A program made the position numbers and the translations under genes. From Nanobdellota archaeon (GTDB taxonomy: Archaea; Nanobdellota; Nanobdellia; Woesearchaeales; GW2011-AR9), in contig JAHJDQ010000087.1 of NCBI GenBank assembly GCA_018812355.1, forward strand, positions 1-14,885: a DNA stretch of 14,885 nucleotides, given 5' to 3'. Below, piece after piece: positions 1 to 7,265 of this stretch. How positions within the stretch are numbered: the stretch's first letter is position 1; each line of letters begins with the position of its first letter. The notes beneath the pieces are model-generated. The model worked only from the letters and a program-made list of their open reading frames with translations. It ran no database searches and was not told the origin of the DNA.

Positions 1-260
1 TAATAAAAAAGAAAGTTAACTCACAAATTAATTTTCCATAAGAACTTGCTTCTTTGTGATTTTTTGTTACCATCTCAATTATTTTTTCTGATGAATATTT
101 CACTATGATCATCAATAAACAACCATAACACACAAAAAAACAAACCACAACTCATTCATTTTTTCTCTTTTCTATTCTCCATAGGAAATCAAGGGGATGC
201 ACCCCTTCCTGCTTATATGAAAATGTTTAAATACTCAGTTAATACTATTTATGATTAAAA
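1..260. other. AT-rich non-coding left edge
   Basis: No convincing reading frame is seen on either strand. There is a weak stem at 21-59: TCACA (21-25) against TGTGA (55-59), enclosing AAGAA/TTCTT. A T-run follows it at 60-65, so it could end transcription of a gene that lies outside the window. A GC hairpin, AAGGGG (191-196) against CCCCTT (202-207) with a 5-base loop, sits just upstream of the next promoter. Neither structure is strong enough for a firm call. Confidence 0.35.
225..233 (+). promoter_or_regulatory. TATA box of the SpoIIM-like gene
   Basis: GTTTAAATA is centred about 32 bp before the ATG at 261. This is close to the usual archaeal spacing of about 27 bp between TATA centre and transcription start, so the transcript should have a leader of only a few bases. 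No Shine-Dalgarno sequence is visible, which agrees with leaderless or near-leaderless translation. Confidence 0.5.
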
Positions 261-1103
261 ATGGTGCTAGAATCTCTCTTCAATCCTTTTACGGTTAAAA
301 AACGCCCCTGGGAAATGTTTATTGCCGGTTTTGCCTATTCTATAATCGGTTTACTTCTTTCTTATTTTGTTTTTCGGGACTCTGCTGGTCTGTTGATGGT
401 TTTTTTAATTGTTTTAGCAACTCTTCCTCTACTTTATACTACAATCAAAAATGAGGAAGAACTTGATTTAAAGTATGATAAGGAAATTAAATTGTTAAAA
501 GAGCATACTAAAGTACTCATTTTTCTTATTTTTCTTTTCCTCGGTATTACTGTCGCTTTAGCACTTGCTTATGTTGTTTTACCTGGAGAAATGACTACTT
601 CTATCTTTAGTGTTCAACACCAAGCCATTGGTAAAGTTAATGCCTCGATTCAAGGCAATATGATTAAACTTGATCTTTTTTCCCGTGTTTTCTTTAATAA
701 TCTCAAGGTACTCTTTTTTTGTATCATTTTTTCTTTTTTATATGGTACAGGAGCAATTTTCATCCTAACTTGGAATGCTTCTGTTGTTGCCGCTGCTATT
801 GGCAACTTATTTAAAACAGAAATTGCTCAAGTTGCTTCTTCTGTCGGTTTTCCTTCTGTTACTGCTTATTTAGGGATTGCCTCAATTAGTTTTTTCCGTT
901 ACATGACCCATGGCTTATTAGAAATGGCTTCCTATTTTACAGCTGGCTTGGCTGGCGGAATAATATCCATTGCTTTAATTAAACATAATCTTGAGAATGA
1001 TAAAGTTTTAGTTGATGCTTTAGATTTAATTTTAATTAGTTTAGGACTGTTATTATTAGCAGGGTTAGTTGAGGTTTATATCACTCCCGCCTTATTTGCT
1101 TAA
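261..1103 (+). CDS. SpoIIM/DUF95-family membrane protein
   Basis: A 280-residue integral membrane protein of the stage II sporulation protein M (DUF95) family, which is widespread in non-sporulating archaea and has no firmly known function there. Hydrophobic segments lie at about residues 19-38, 42-62, 84-107, 145-170, 217-242 and 254-279, so about six membrane spans. The family signature is visible as HGLLE at 217-221 followed by the small-residue stretch TAGLAGG, and EVYITP near the C-terminus (271-276). The charged loop at 63-83 separates spans two and three. The start at 261 fits the upstream TATA box. The stop codon shares the palindrome TTAA with the stop of the convergent RPA-like gene, a 4-base overlap. 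Family membership is recognised from the sequence pattern; the role, possibly in membrane remodelling, is unknown. Confidence 0.82.
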   Translation: MVLESLFNPFTVKKRPWEMFIAGFAYSIIGLLLSYFVFRDSAGLLMVFLIVLATLPLLYTTIKNEEELDLKYDKEIKLLKEHTKVLIFLIFLFLGITVALALAYVVLPGEMTTSIFSVQHQAIGKVNASIQGNMIKLDLFSRVFFNNLKVLFFCIIFSFLYGTGAIFILTWNASVVAAAIGNLFKTEIAQVASSVGFPSVTAYLGIASISFFRYMTHGLLEMASYFTAGLAGGIISIALIKHNLENDKVLVDALDLILISLGLLLLAGLVEVYITPALFA

Positions 1104-1744
1104 AGAACCTTAACCTTACCAGGAGAAATTTGAAATATTTCTCCATTTTCTAACATTTTTTCAATAATTTGTTCCGTCCCATTTAAAACAGAGTTAGAAA
1201 TAATCTCTTCAATTAAAACTCCTTCTCCTTGATCAAGTTCGTTAATTATTTTAATTATTTTTTGGACAGGTAAGGTATTATCTTCATCAGCTACTTCATC
1301 AATTACTTTTTCAACTTCTACTTTTACATCAACATCGAAAATTTCCTTAACTTCTTTCGCCATTTCTAAGGAACGCACTTTTAACCAAAGCGAATTAATT
1401 TTTTTAACAATTTCAGGGGCAAGATATTTTTCCTGGTTATAACTCCTTAATTTTCCAATCACTAAGATAACTTCACCAATTTGTAGTTCCTCTAAAACTG
1501 GATCATCTTCAAAATAACGCAAATTAATTTTTCCGCTGCCATCATCTAATAAAATATTAGTAATGTTTCCTACTTTTTCTTTGTTAAGCACAATCGCAAA
1601 CAAATTTAAACGGTATATTTTTTCATTTTCTGGTGTTAACAAATAATCAGATTTGTTTTCTTCTTCTTTAACAAACTCACCTGCTAGAATATCACTAATT
1701 ATTGTTTTTATGGCAACTTGCCTCTGGTAACTTGGTTGTTCCAT
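1100..1744 (-). CDS. RPA-like OB-fold protein with C-terminal winged helix
   Basis: A 214-residue single-stranded-DNA-binding candidate. Residues 8-37 resemble the N-terminal segment of archaeal RPA-associated and Rpa2-like proteins (VAIKTIISDILAGEFV). An OB-fold follows at about 45-115, with the typical strand pattern ILLDDGSGKINLRYF and a later GEVILVIGKLR. After a Lys/Glu-rich linker (about 130-157), residues 158-214 look like a winged helix ending in a hydrophobic strand, as in RPA32. The gene begins 2 bases after the MCM stop codon, so it is almost certainly co-transcribed with the helicase. That context supports a role in replication or repair, protecting or handing over single-stranded DNA beside the helicase. 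No zinc-finger cysteines are seen. The exact RPA subclass is uncertain. Confidence 0.78.
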   Translation of the reverse strand: MEQPSYQRQVAIKTIISDILAGEFVKEEENKSDYLLTPENEKIYRLNLFAIVLNKEKVGNITNILLDDGSGKINLRYFEDDPVLEELQIGEVILVIGKLRSYNQEKYLAPEIVKKINSLWLKVRSLEMAKEVKEIFDVDVKVEVEKVIDEVADEDNTLPVQKIIKIINELDQGEGVLIEEIISNSVLNGTEQIIEKMLENGEIFQISPGKVKVL

Positions 1745-1746
1745 TT

Positions 1747-4700
1747 TTATAATCTCTGCACAAATCCTCGTTTTGGTTCAAAAATATCGCCTGAACGCCT
1801 TAATTTCTCTAACACTTCTTCAACTTTCTCCGGAAGTAGATTTTTTTCTTGGGCCGCTTCAACGATTTGTTCCACTGGAATAATTTTTGCTTGTAACTGT
1901 TCTTCTAAAGCATGAATAATTTCTTTAACTACACTAATGCTGCCTCGTTGTGTGGCCGTAATCCGGCTGCTTAGTCGATCAATATCAATCTTACCTGTTT
2001 CTGCATCTCGCGCAATTTGATTTAAACAATGGTCAACTAATTCAATCGCTTTTTGGGCATCTTCTTTCGTTACCGTTTTTGCTAATTTGAGTTTAGCTGA
2101 GGCTTCTGATAATCTTACTAAAGCCTCTAATTGTCTTGCTGTAATTGGTACGCTTTTAATTCCCGCTTCATCGGCATTGCCAGAATTACGCATCCCAACA
2201 TAGTATGTTTTAATCTCTTCAATTGCCTCTTCACTAATTTGTGGATTAACCTTTTGCCGAATGTAAGCAAAATATTTTTTTAATAAGTCTGTCGGAATGT
2301 CTGATAAGACCTTCTCCGGATTACGGTGCGAACTAAGAATAAAACTGGCCAACTTTTCATCTTTCTCTCTGTTCGGCAGATCTTTTACAGGAAAAATCAA
2401 ATCGAAACGGTTAATTAAAGTTGGCGGTAGATTAATTTGATTGGCAATTAAATCGTAAGGGTCAAATCTACCGAATTTAGGATTTGCTGCTGCTAATAAA
2501 CTTGTTTCACATCTTAACGTCGCTTGAATATTCGCTTTAGCAATACTAACTTGCTGCTGCTCCATTGCTTCATGTAAAGCCGATCGATCTTCCTTACCCA
2601 TCTTGTCCATCTCGTCGATAATTGCAAAACCTCTATTCGCTAAAACTAACGTTCCTGCTTCTAAACTCCATCCTCCTAAAAATTCATCTTTAACTACTGA
2701 AGCGGTTAATCCGGCTGCAGTATTGTGACATATAATTCCTCCAAATCCAGCAACAAAATTTTCAAATCCTTTTATAGAAACATCGTAAACATAACTATTT
2801 GTTGATTTTACTCTTTTGATATTTTTCACTCTACAATAACCAAAATCACTTTCACTTAAAAATTTGCAATTATTTAATTTGTGATATAATTTTTTCCCTT
2901 TATTGGTCAAATAGATATATTTTGTTCTTCCTCTTTTAATCCCAATGTACAACTTCGGATTTTTTAAGATGTAATTCATTACGATTTTTGGATACTTTTT
3001 TGTTAATACTGGTCCGCTCACCCCTTGATTATTCCCTATGAACAAAATTCTTTCAACTATTTTTTTATGGCTGATTCTTTCCCAATTAAAACGACAGTAT
3101 TTTGAGGAAATAATACTCTTACAATGATCGTCTCTTATTTCTTTATCAAGGGCCGTCAAAGGAATGCTTTTGTATTGGTGATTATATTTTTTATTTGGGT
3201 GGGGGGCTTTCAAGTCATATCTTAAACCTTCAGCTTTAATTACTCGATTGGCTATTTTTCTTGGCCTGGTGTCCTCTCGTTTATTACAACTCGCAATAAT
3301 ATTTTTACTTAAATACAAATATAAAAGGTCAGACATTAACCCTTCCGACTTTGTTACTCCTGCATCTCCTTTGATATACGCTCTTATAAATTCTTTTTGA
3401 GATTCCCGCTCCATGTTGAAAACAATGTCGGGTATTCTCTTTTCTTTAGCACGTTTTCCATAAGTAGATCCTAACCATCTTTTGAACTTATTGTGGATTT
3501 CCTTTCCATGTAAAACAACAGTAATTCCCTTGTCCCTTTTTTTGTAAACTCTCGGCATCTTATCAAATAATTTTTTAGAACAAATTTCAATATCTTTAAC
3601 GATGGCTGCCTCTTTTTTATGCAGAGTAAACTGAATTTGGTAAGAGCCGTCTTTTGACCTGGCGTTACCTTCAGCAATAAAATAACCTAGCAAGCAGGCT
3701 ATACTTTTGTTCTTAATTTTCCCTTTGTGTTTAATTGTTGAAGGTATGATCACGGTGTCACCTTTTTTTAATTTTGATGCCTCTTTACAGGTCAAATTCC
3801 CTTCTTCTACATCAAAAATACTGTGATCGCCAGTAACAACTACGCTTCTCCCAGTTTCTAATTCAATTTCATAAAGTAATTCTTTCGTCTTATGTTTATA
3901 CCCAAAATCAATTTTTTTCCATTCTAATTTTAATGTTTTGGGATTGAAAGCTAGGGTTCGAAAATCCTTCTTAAATGGAAGAAAAACACCTTCCTTATCA
4001 ACACAATTTTCTTCTACTAAATCACCAATTTTCTTAATTTTGACCAATCCTTTTTCTTTGATCATGATCGGTTCTTTGTAGTCTAATGAAGCTCCTTTTC
4101 CACTAGTAAACCTTGCTTTCGGTGCGACCACTGAAATTCTCTTTAATAACTGACTTTTTCCAGAATTATGGCAAACAATTCCATTAGCAATAAAACATTT
4201 TGATTTTGGAACTTCAAAATCATAAACATCAATAATTTCATGAGCTTCAATTAAAGCAACTTTTTCATATCTTTGCGGGACTTTTCTTTTTTGTTGGTCA
4301 CTTTTTTTCTCAATTTCTTCCAAAGTCTTTGCTAATTTTTTAATTTTTTTTTCAGAAACAAAGCCAATTTTATCAGCAAACAGTTTAATCTCCCTACTTC
4401 TTCTAATACTTAAATTATCTTCTATAATTCTAGATTGAATTCCATAATATAATAACAAAAGTTGAACGCCTTTTAGCAAGTCAACATATACGGATTTTAA
4501 TTGTACAGATGTTTTCCCTCGCCCTGTACTAAAAGTACATCCGTCTGCTTCAAACAACCAACTTAAGAATTTGCTAATTACATCAAGAGGGCTCTCAAAA
4601 ATCACTTTTGGAACTCTTTTTTCTTTGAGGAAAGATAGATTAGAAGCAATTAGTTTGCTGTTAATCTCCATTCTGTACACAGGCATTGAAGAAATAAATG

Positions 4701-6294
4701 TTCTTATTTGCGTTTTGTTTTTGTCAATGATTGTTTTTTCCTTAGTTCCTGAACCTTTGTACATATAGACATTGGTATTAAACAAGTCTTTCCAAAGAGT
4801 TTTTAGTTTTGGAATAAGATCTTTTTCTTCTTCGTTAATATAACAAGCTACCCTATACCCATTGGGGTGGATATTGCCGTCTCCAAGTATATAACCATAA
4901 AGGCTAGCTAAGTTTGGAGTTACACGTTCTGGGAGTTTAATACTTTTTTTAAGAGTATGTGATTTAGTTTTTAATTTTGTAAACTGGTTTTTTTTGTATG
5001 CTTTAATATGATTTGGAATTCTCGGCATTACTCTTATTTTTTCTCCAATCATTAATTCGTCCGCTCTTTTCCAGCCTTCTTTAGTTAGAAATGGTTGATT
5101 ATAAGTACAAACCACGGATTTTCCAGTTTCTGTTACTAACTTTAAAGTTGCCTGATTTTTATAAATTTGGAAATTAGAAGTATAATCATAAGGTAAATCT
5201 TTCGGCCCTTTTCTTATTTTAGTAACTAATTCTTTTAATGGTTGAAGATGTTTTTTACCTAAACTTTGAATTGGTTTCATTCCTTTATGATAAAGAGAAA
5301 TCATTGAACTCCCTGCAATACATCCCGGATCACCAATTAACAAAGTATGGATATCTCCTCTCGTAATCGCACCATCCGGGCGAACTTTTCGACAACCACC
5401 AGCTAATTGTAACACTAACGCTTCTTTAATTTTATCATGACCATAAATAGAAGGGGCAATACTTTTTGCTAAAAGATGTAAACAATTAGGCGCATGGGCA
5501 ATTTTTTCAATCTCTACTTTTTCCTCTGGTGTGAGGAGCGTGTTTGACATATCATCTTCTAATGGTTCAATAAAATTAGCTTCAATAATTAAATCATATT
5601 TGGTTGACCTTCCCCCTGTTCTTAATGTAATCGGCACTTCCGTCACCCAGCCAATAACTCTCACTCTCGCTCCAGGATTACTTCTCCGTTCAGAAAGCGG
5701 AGAGACTAAATCATCTTTAAGAAAAACATTCATCCTTTTTGACTGCGCTCCATCTAAATTGTCCGGTGATTCTTCCAAGACTAAGCCTTGCCCATCAACT
5801 AATTCGCGCGAGATTTCTTTAAACTTACCTTTCCTTCCACAACCGCATCTTGTCGGTTCTTTATACTTCGTATCTAATTGTAATACTGATAAAATATTTC
5901 CACAACTGGGACATTCAAACTTAGCCGTTTTCACGTGCGGTCGGACATCCGATTTTTGCCGCACGATTCCTTCTACTGTGATTAGTTTGGTTAAATTTTT
6001 ACTTCTAATCTCGCTAATCATAATTGTTTGCGATTCAGGAAGATTTTTTAATCGAACCGTAAACTTGGACAATTTTTTAGGCAAATCAAATTCTTTTATT
6101 GCCAATTCTGCCGCTTTCAACAACTCTTCTGGATTTTCTAACAATTCTTCCGAAATCTCGCTGTTAAACTTAATTAATTCAGAAAAATCTAAAACAATGA
6201 ACGAATGACCTTTTCTTACTGTTTCTAAGAGTTGTGGGTAGTAGTTTTGTTCAATAAAGTCCCGAAAAATCTTAATCTGTTCATCTACGTCCAT
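1747..6294 (-). CDS. mcm: Replicative MCM helicase precursor with two inteins
   Basis: The precursor has 1515 residues. Removing two inteins (325-710 and 736-1191) leaves 673, normal for an archaeal MCM, the hexameric ATP-driven replicative helicase. The extein shows the N-terminal helical/OB region, a zinc-binding set C128, C131, C150 and C152, and GDPG (321-324), the first half of Walker A. The second half, SGKS, begins at residue 711 after intein 1. Walker B is IIDE (1225-1228), sensor 1 lies around AAANP (1268-1272), and the arginine finger is R1296 in INRFD. A winged helix ends the protein. The helicase cannot bind ATP until intein 1 is removed. It lies between the TBP gene (69-base gap with its own TATA) and the RPA-like gene (2-base gap), suggesting an operon. 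The start is supported by an AGGGGGG tract 4 bases upstream of the ATG. Confidence 0.97.
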   Translation of the reverse strand: MDVDEQIKIFRDFIEQNYYPQLLETVRKGHSFIVLDFSELIKFNSEISEELLENPEELLKAAELAIKEFDLPKKLSKFTVRLKNLPESQTIMISEIRSKNLTKLITVEGIVRQKSDVRPHVKTAKFECPSCGNILSVLQLDTKYKEPTRCGCGRKGKFKEISRELVDGQGLVLEESPDNLDGAQSKRMNVFLKDDLVSPLSERRSNPGARVRVIGWVTEVPITLRTGGRSTKYDLIIEANFIEPLEDDMSNTLLTPEEKVEIEKIAHAPNCLHLLAKSIAPSIYGHDKIKEALVLQLAGGCRKVRPDGAITRGDIHTLLIGDPGCIAGSSMISLYHKGMKPIQSLGKKHLQPLKELVTKIRKGPKDLPYDYTSNFQIYKNQATLKLVTETGKSVVCTYNQPFLTKEGWKRADELMIGEKIRVMPRIPNHIKAYKKNQFTKLKTKSHTLKKSIKLPERVTPNLASLYGYILGDGNIHPNGYRVACYINEEEKDLIPKLKTLWKDLFNTNVYMYKGSGTKEKTIIDKNKTQIRTFISSMPVYRMEINSKLIASNLSFLKEKRVPKVIFESPLDVISKFLSWLFEADGCTFSTGRGKTSVQLKSVYVDLLKGVQLLLLYYGIQSRIIEDNLSIRRSREIKLFADKIGFVSEKKIKKLAKTLEEIEKKSDQQKRKVPQRYEKVALIEAHEIIDVYDFEVPKSKCFIANGIVCHNSGKSQLLKRISVVAPKARFTSGKGASLDYKEPIMIKEKGLVKIKKIGDLVEENCVDKEGVFLPFKKDFRTLAFNPKTLKLEWKKIDFGYKHKTKELLYEIELETGRSVVVTGDHSIFDVEEGNLTCKEASKLKKGDTVIIPSTIKHKGKIKNKSIACLLGYFIAEGNARSKDGSYQIQFTLHKKEAAIVKDIEICSKKLFDKMPRVYKKRDKGITVVLHGKEIHNKFKRWLGSTYGKRAKEKRIPDIVFNMERESQKEFIRAYIKGDAGVTKSEGLMSDLLYLYLSKNIIASCNKREDTRPRKIANRVIKAEGLRYDLKAPHPNKKYNHQYKSIPLTALDKEIRDDHCKSIISSKYCRFNWERISHKKIVERILFIGNNQGVSGPVLTKKYPKIVMNYILKNPKLYIGIKRGRTKYIYLTNKGKKLYHKLNNCKFLSESDFGYCRVKNIKRVKSTNSYVYDVSIKGFENFVAGFGGIICHNTAAGLTASVVKDEFLGGWSLEAGTLVLANRGFAIIDEMDKMGKEDRSALHEAMEQQQVSIAKANIQATLRCETSLLAAANPKFGRFDPYDLIANQINLPPTLINRFDLIFPVKDLPNREKDEKLASFILSSHRNPEKVLSDIPTDLLKKYFAYIRQKVNPQISEEAIEEIKTYYVGMRNSGNADEAGIKSVPITARQLEALVRLSEASAKLKLAKTVTKEDAQKAIELVDHCLNQIARDAETGKIDIDRLSSRITATQRGSISVVKEIIHALEEQLQAKIIPVEQIVEAAQEKNLLPEKVEEVLEKLRRSGDIFEPKRGFVQRL
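2722..4089 (-). other. Intein 2 of MCM, with an extra domain
   Basis: A 456-residue intein (precursor residues 736-1191). It starts with Ser736 and ends with HN; the +1 residue is Thr1192. Excision gives SGKGATAAGLTA, which matches the length of the conserved MCM sequence at this position. Block B is intact (TGDH, 821-824). The first LAGLIDADG motif is LLGYFIAEG (about 868-876), with Glu as the acidic residue. The second is FIRAYIKGDAG (about 969-979), which keeps Asp977 but has Ala where Gly is usual. Between the endonuclease region and the C-terminal splicing blocks is an additional stretch of about 100 residues (roughly 1045-1145), whose YIYLTNKGKKLYHKL resembles the wing and last helix of a winged-helix DNA-binding fold. 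Only 25 extein residues separate this intein from intein 1. Confidence 0.92.
4165..5322 (-). other. Intein 1 of MCM, in the Walker A motif
   Basis: A 386-residue intein (precursor residues 325-710) that interrupts the P-loop between GDPG and SGKSQ. It starts with Cys325 and ends with His709-Asn710; the +1 extein residue is Ser711, so the joined sequence GDPGSGKSQ is canonical. Two LAGLIDADG homing-endonuclease motifs are visible, LYGYILGDG (about 465-473) and FLSWLFEADG (about 576-585), both retaining the acidic residue before the final Gly. The splicing C-terminus shows VYDFEV followed by NGIVCHN. In the N-terminal splicing block B, where TxxH is expected, the sequence is TYNQ (397-400), so the usual His is replaced by Gln400. 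The insertion site is a known type of MCM intein site. Splicing competence is inferred from the conserved termini. Confidence 0.93.
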
Positions 6295-6297
6295 CTG

Positions 6298-6304
6298 ACC
6301 CCCC
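6298..6304 (-). promoter_or_regulatory. G-rich ribosome-binding tract of MCM
   Basis: The minus strand reads AGGGGGG then TCAG before the ATG. It can pair partly with the CCUCC of 16S rRNA and is one of few Shine-Dalgarno-like sites in the window, where most genes look leaderless. It supports the start codon at 6294. Confidence 0.45.
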
Positions 6305-6326
6305 TAAATTTTCAGTGAGTTAGTAC

Positions 6327-6334
6327 TATATAAA
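6327..6334 (-). promoter_or_regulatory. TATA box of the MCM operon
   Basis: On the minus strand TTATATAG with flanking T/A bases lies about 36 bp before the MCM start at 6294. Transcription would begin around 6303-6305, giving a leader of about ten bases that carries the G-rich ribosome-binding tract. The MCM-RPA pair may therefore be expressed from its own promoter as well as by read-through from TBP. Confidence 0.5.
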
Positions 6335-6363
6335 GATTTATATTGAAAAAAAGAAGTAAAAAA

Positions 6364-6957
6364 TTACTCATTAAGCAATTTTTTTAGGTTTTCAATTAAC
6401 TTATCCGTCGCTTCATGCACTTGCTGCTCAGTTTTTGTTCCCGTACAAACAATTTTTCCATTACTGAAAAGCAAAAAAGTAGCATTAGTTCCTTTCAACT
6501 TATGTACTAATCCAGGAAACTGTTCTGGTTCGTATTCAGTATAAGGTAGCTTTACTCCTAATACATTTAAGTTTAAATCCATTCCGATAGAACCAGCCGC
6601 AACAATGTTCTGCACCGTAATTTCCGGTTTAATTGTAACAATAATATTTAATTTCTTTAGACTTTTAATAATACTCAAGATACTTAGATCGACATCAGCC
6701 AGAGTTCTCGCTCCCGTACAAACAACTTTTCCTGAGCTAAAGATTAAGGCACTTGTTTTCGGGTCTTTTATTCTTAAGACTAATCCGGGAAATTGTTCGG
6801 GATTATATTCAGTATTAGGTAAAGTAGCGGCCATTTTCTCTAACGGCACTTCTTTTTCTAGAGCGGTAGAGACAACGATATTAACAATTTTAATTTCTTT
6901 CTTTCCCCAATTTTTAGAATTTTTTTTAGGATTTTTAGTTACTGCTTTTTTTGCCAT
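6364..6957 (-). CDS. tbp: TATA-binding protein (TBP)
   Basis: A 197-residue general transcription factor that recognises archaeal TATA boxes and recruits TFB and RNA polymerase. Two direct repeats form the saddle: TEYNPEQFPGLVLRIKDP (49-66) with FSSGKVVCTGART (73-85), and TEYEPEQFPGLVHKLKG (140-156) with FSNGKIVCTGTKT (164-176). Each repeat keeps the EQFPGLV and GK.VCTG signatures. The first 20 residues form a Lys/Asn-rich basic tail not typical of the compact archaeal core, and the acidic C-terminal tail found in many archaeal TBPs is short here. The start at 6957 is supported by a TATA box centred about 31 bp upstream. The gene is upstream of MCM in the same direction. The product identity is secure. 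Confidence 0.97.
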   Translation of the reverse strand: MAKKAVTKNPKKNSKNWGKKEIKIVNIVVSTALEKEVPLEKMAATLPNTEYNPEQFPGLVLRIKDPKTSALIFSSGKVVCTGARTLADVDLSILSIIKSLKKLNIIVTIKPEITVQNIVAAGSIGMDLNLNVLGVKLPYTEYEPEQFPGLVHKLKGTNATFLLFSNGKIVCTGTKTEQQVHEATDKLIENLKKLLNE

Positions 6958-6984
6958 TTAGTAGTACCCCCTACACTTGATTCA

Positions 6985-6992
6985 TTTATAAA
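6985..6992 (-). promoter_or_regulatory. TATA box of the TBP gene
   Basis: The palindrome TTTATAAA is centred 31.5 bp before the TBP start, predicting a leader of about four bases. A second identical TTTATAAA lies at 7019-7026, 34 bp further upstream, with similar flanks (TTC.TTTATAAA.A.AC). This could be a second promoter, a second binding site for TBP itself, or a plus-strand promoter. Confidence 0.5.
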
Positions 6993-7065
6993 TAGACAGT
7001 TCCTTTTTAAACGTTTCCTTTATAAACAAACTTTTCCTCTATTTAGTGGTGAATATAGTAAAATT

Positions 7066-7246
7066 CAAAAGTGAGTGATACCGCCTAGAGTCTTTATCTA
7101 GCTATACGTCTAGAACGCAAGAAAATGAACAAAGATTCATTTTCTGCGCAGAAATAGAATAATCTTTTCTATTTCTTGCGTTAGAATCGGTCGCGATTAC
7201 CGAATTAATGGCTCTCCAACCAGACTCGCCGTATCACTCACAAAAG
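7066..7246. mobile_element. Possible MITE-like insertion (alternative reading of the same element)
   Basis: The direct repeat CAAAAG occurs at 7066-7071 and again at 7241-7246. It immediately flanks a 10-bp perfect inverted repeat, TGAGTGATAC (7072-7081) and GTATCACTCA (7231-7240). This is the geometry of a small non-autonomous transposable element with a 6-bp target duplication. No coding capacity is present inside. The repeat is low in complexity, so chance is possible, and the nested internal hairpins fit a structured RNA equally well. Confidence 0.3.
7071..7241 (-). ncRNA. Candidate structured non-coding RNA, multibranched
   Basis: A 171-base, GC-richer island in an AT-rich intergenic region. 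A perfect 11-bp stem closes it: GTGAGTGATAC (7071-7081) against GTATCACTCAC (7231-7241). Inside are GAGTCT (7088-7093) with AGACTC (7222-7227), hairpin TCTAG/CTAGA (7097-7114), and ACGCAA (7115-7120) with TTGCGT (7176-7181) enclosing two perfect 9-bp hairpins, 7121-7144 and 7151-7175. A further hairpin, TCGGT/ACCGA, lies at 7187-7203. The strand is uncertain because the pairs are nearly all symmetrical. The minus strand is preferred because TTATATAA (7266-7273) is centred 28.5 bp from the first stem base, matching a transcription start at the stem. No conserved core of RNase P RNA, SRP RNA, 5S rRNA or tRNA was recognised. It could instead be an inserted element. Confidence 0.45.
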
Positions 7247-7265
7247 AAGTATTTTTAAGAACAAA

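Noticed and set aside
191..207. AAGGGG/CCCCTT hairpin as terminator or operator
   Set aside because: No T-run follows it on either strand and no second copy was found, so a function cannot be supported.
5531..6208. Long plus-strand open frame antisense to MCM
   Set aside because: It lies wholly inside the MCM N-terminal coding region, which has clear conserved motifs. The antisense product is of low-quality composition with no recognisable domain or promoter.
7071..7241. RNase P RNA or SRP RNA as identity of the structured element
   Set aside because: The conserved P4 segments of RNase P RNA (GNAA..UC and ACAGAA types) and the helix 8 GGAAGG-type core of SRP RNA were not found on either strand.
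7231..7242. H/ACA guide RNA (ACA directly after the 9-bp stem on the plus strand)
   Set aside because: The internal loop is too asymmetric for a pseudouridylation pocket, the size is over twice one hairpin unit, and no kink-turn was seen.
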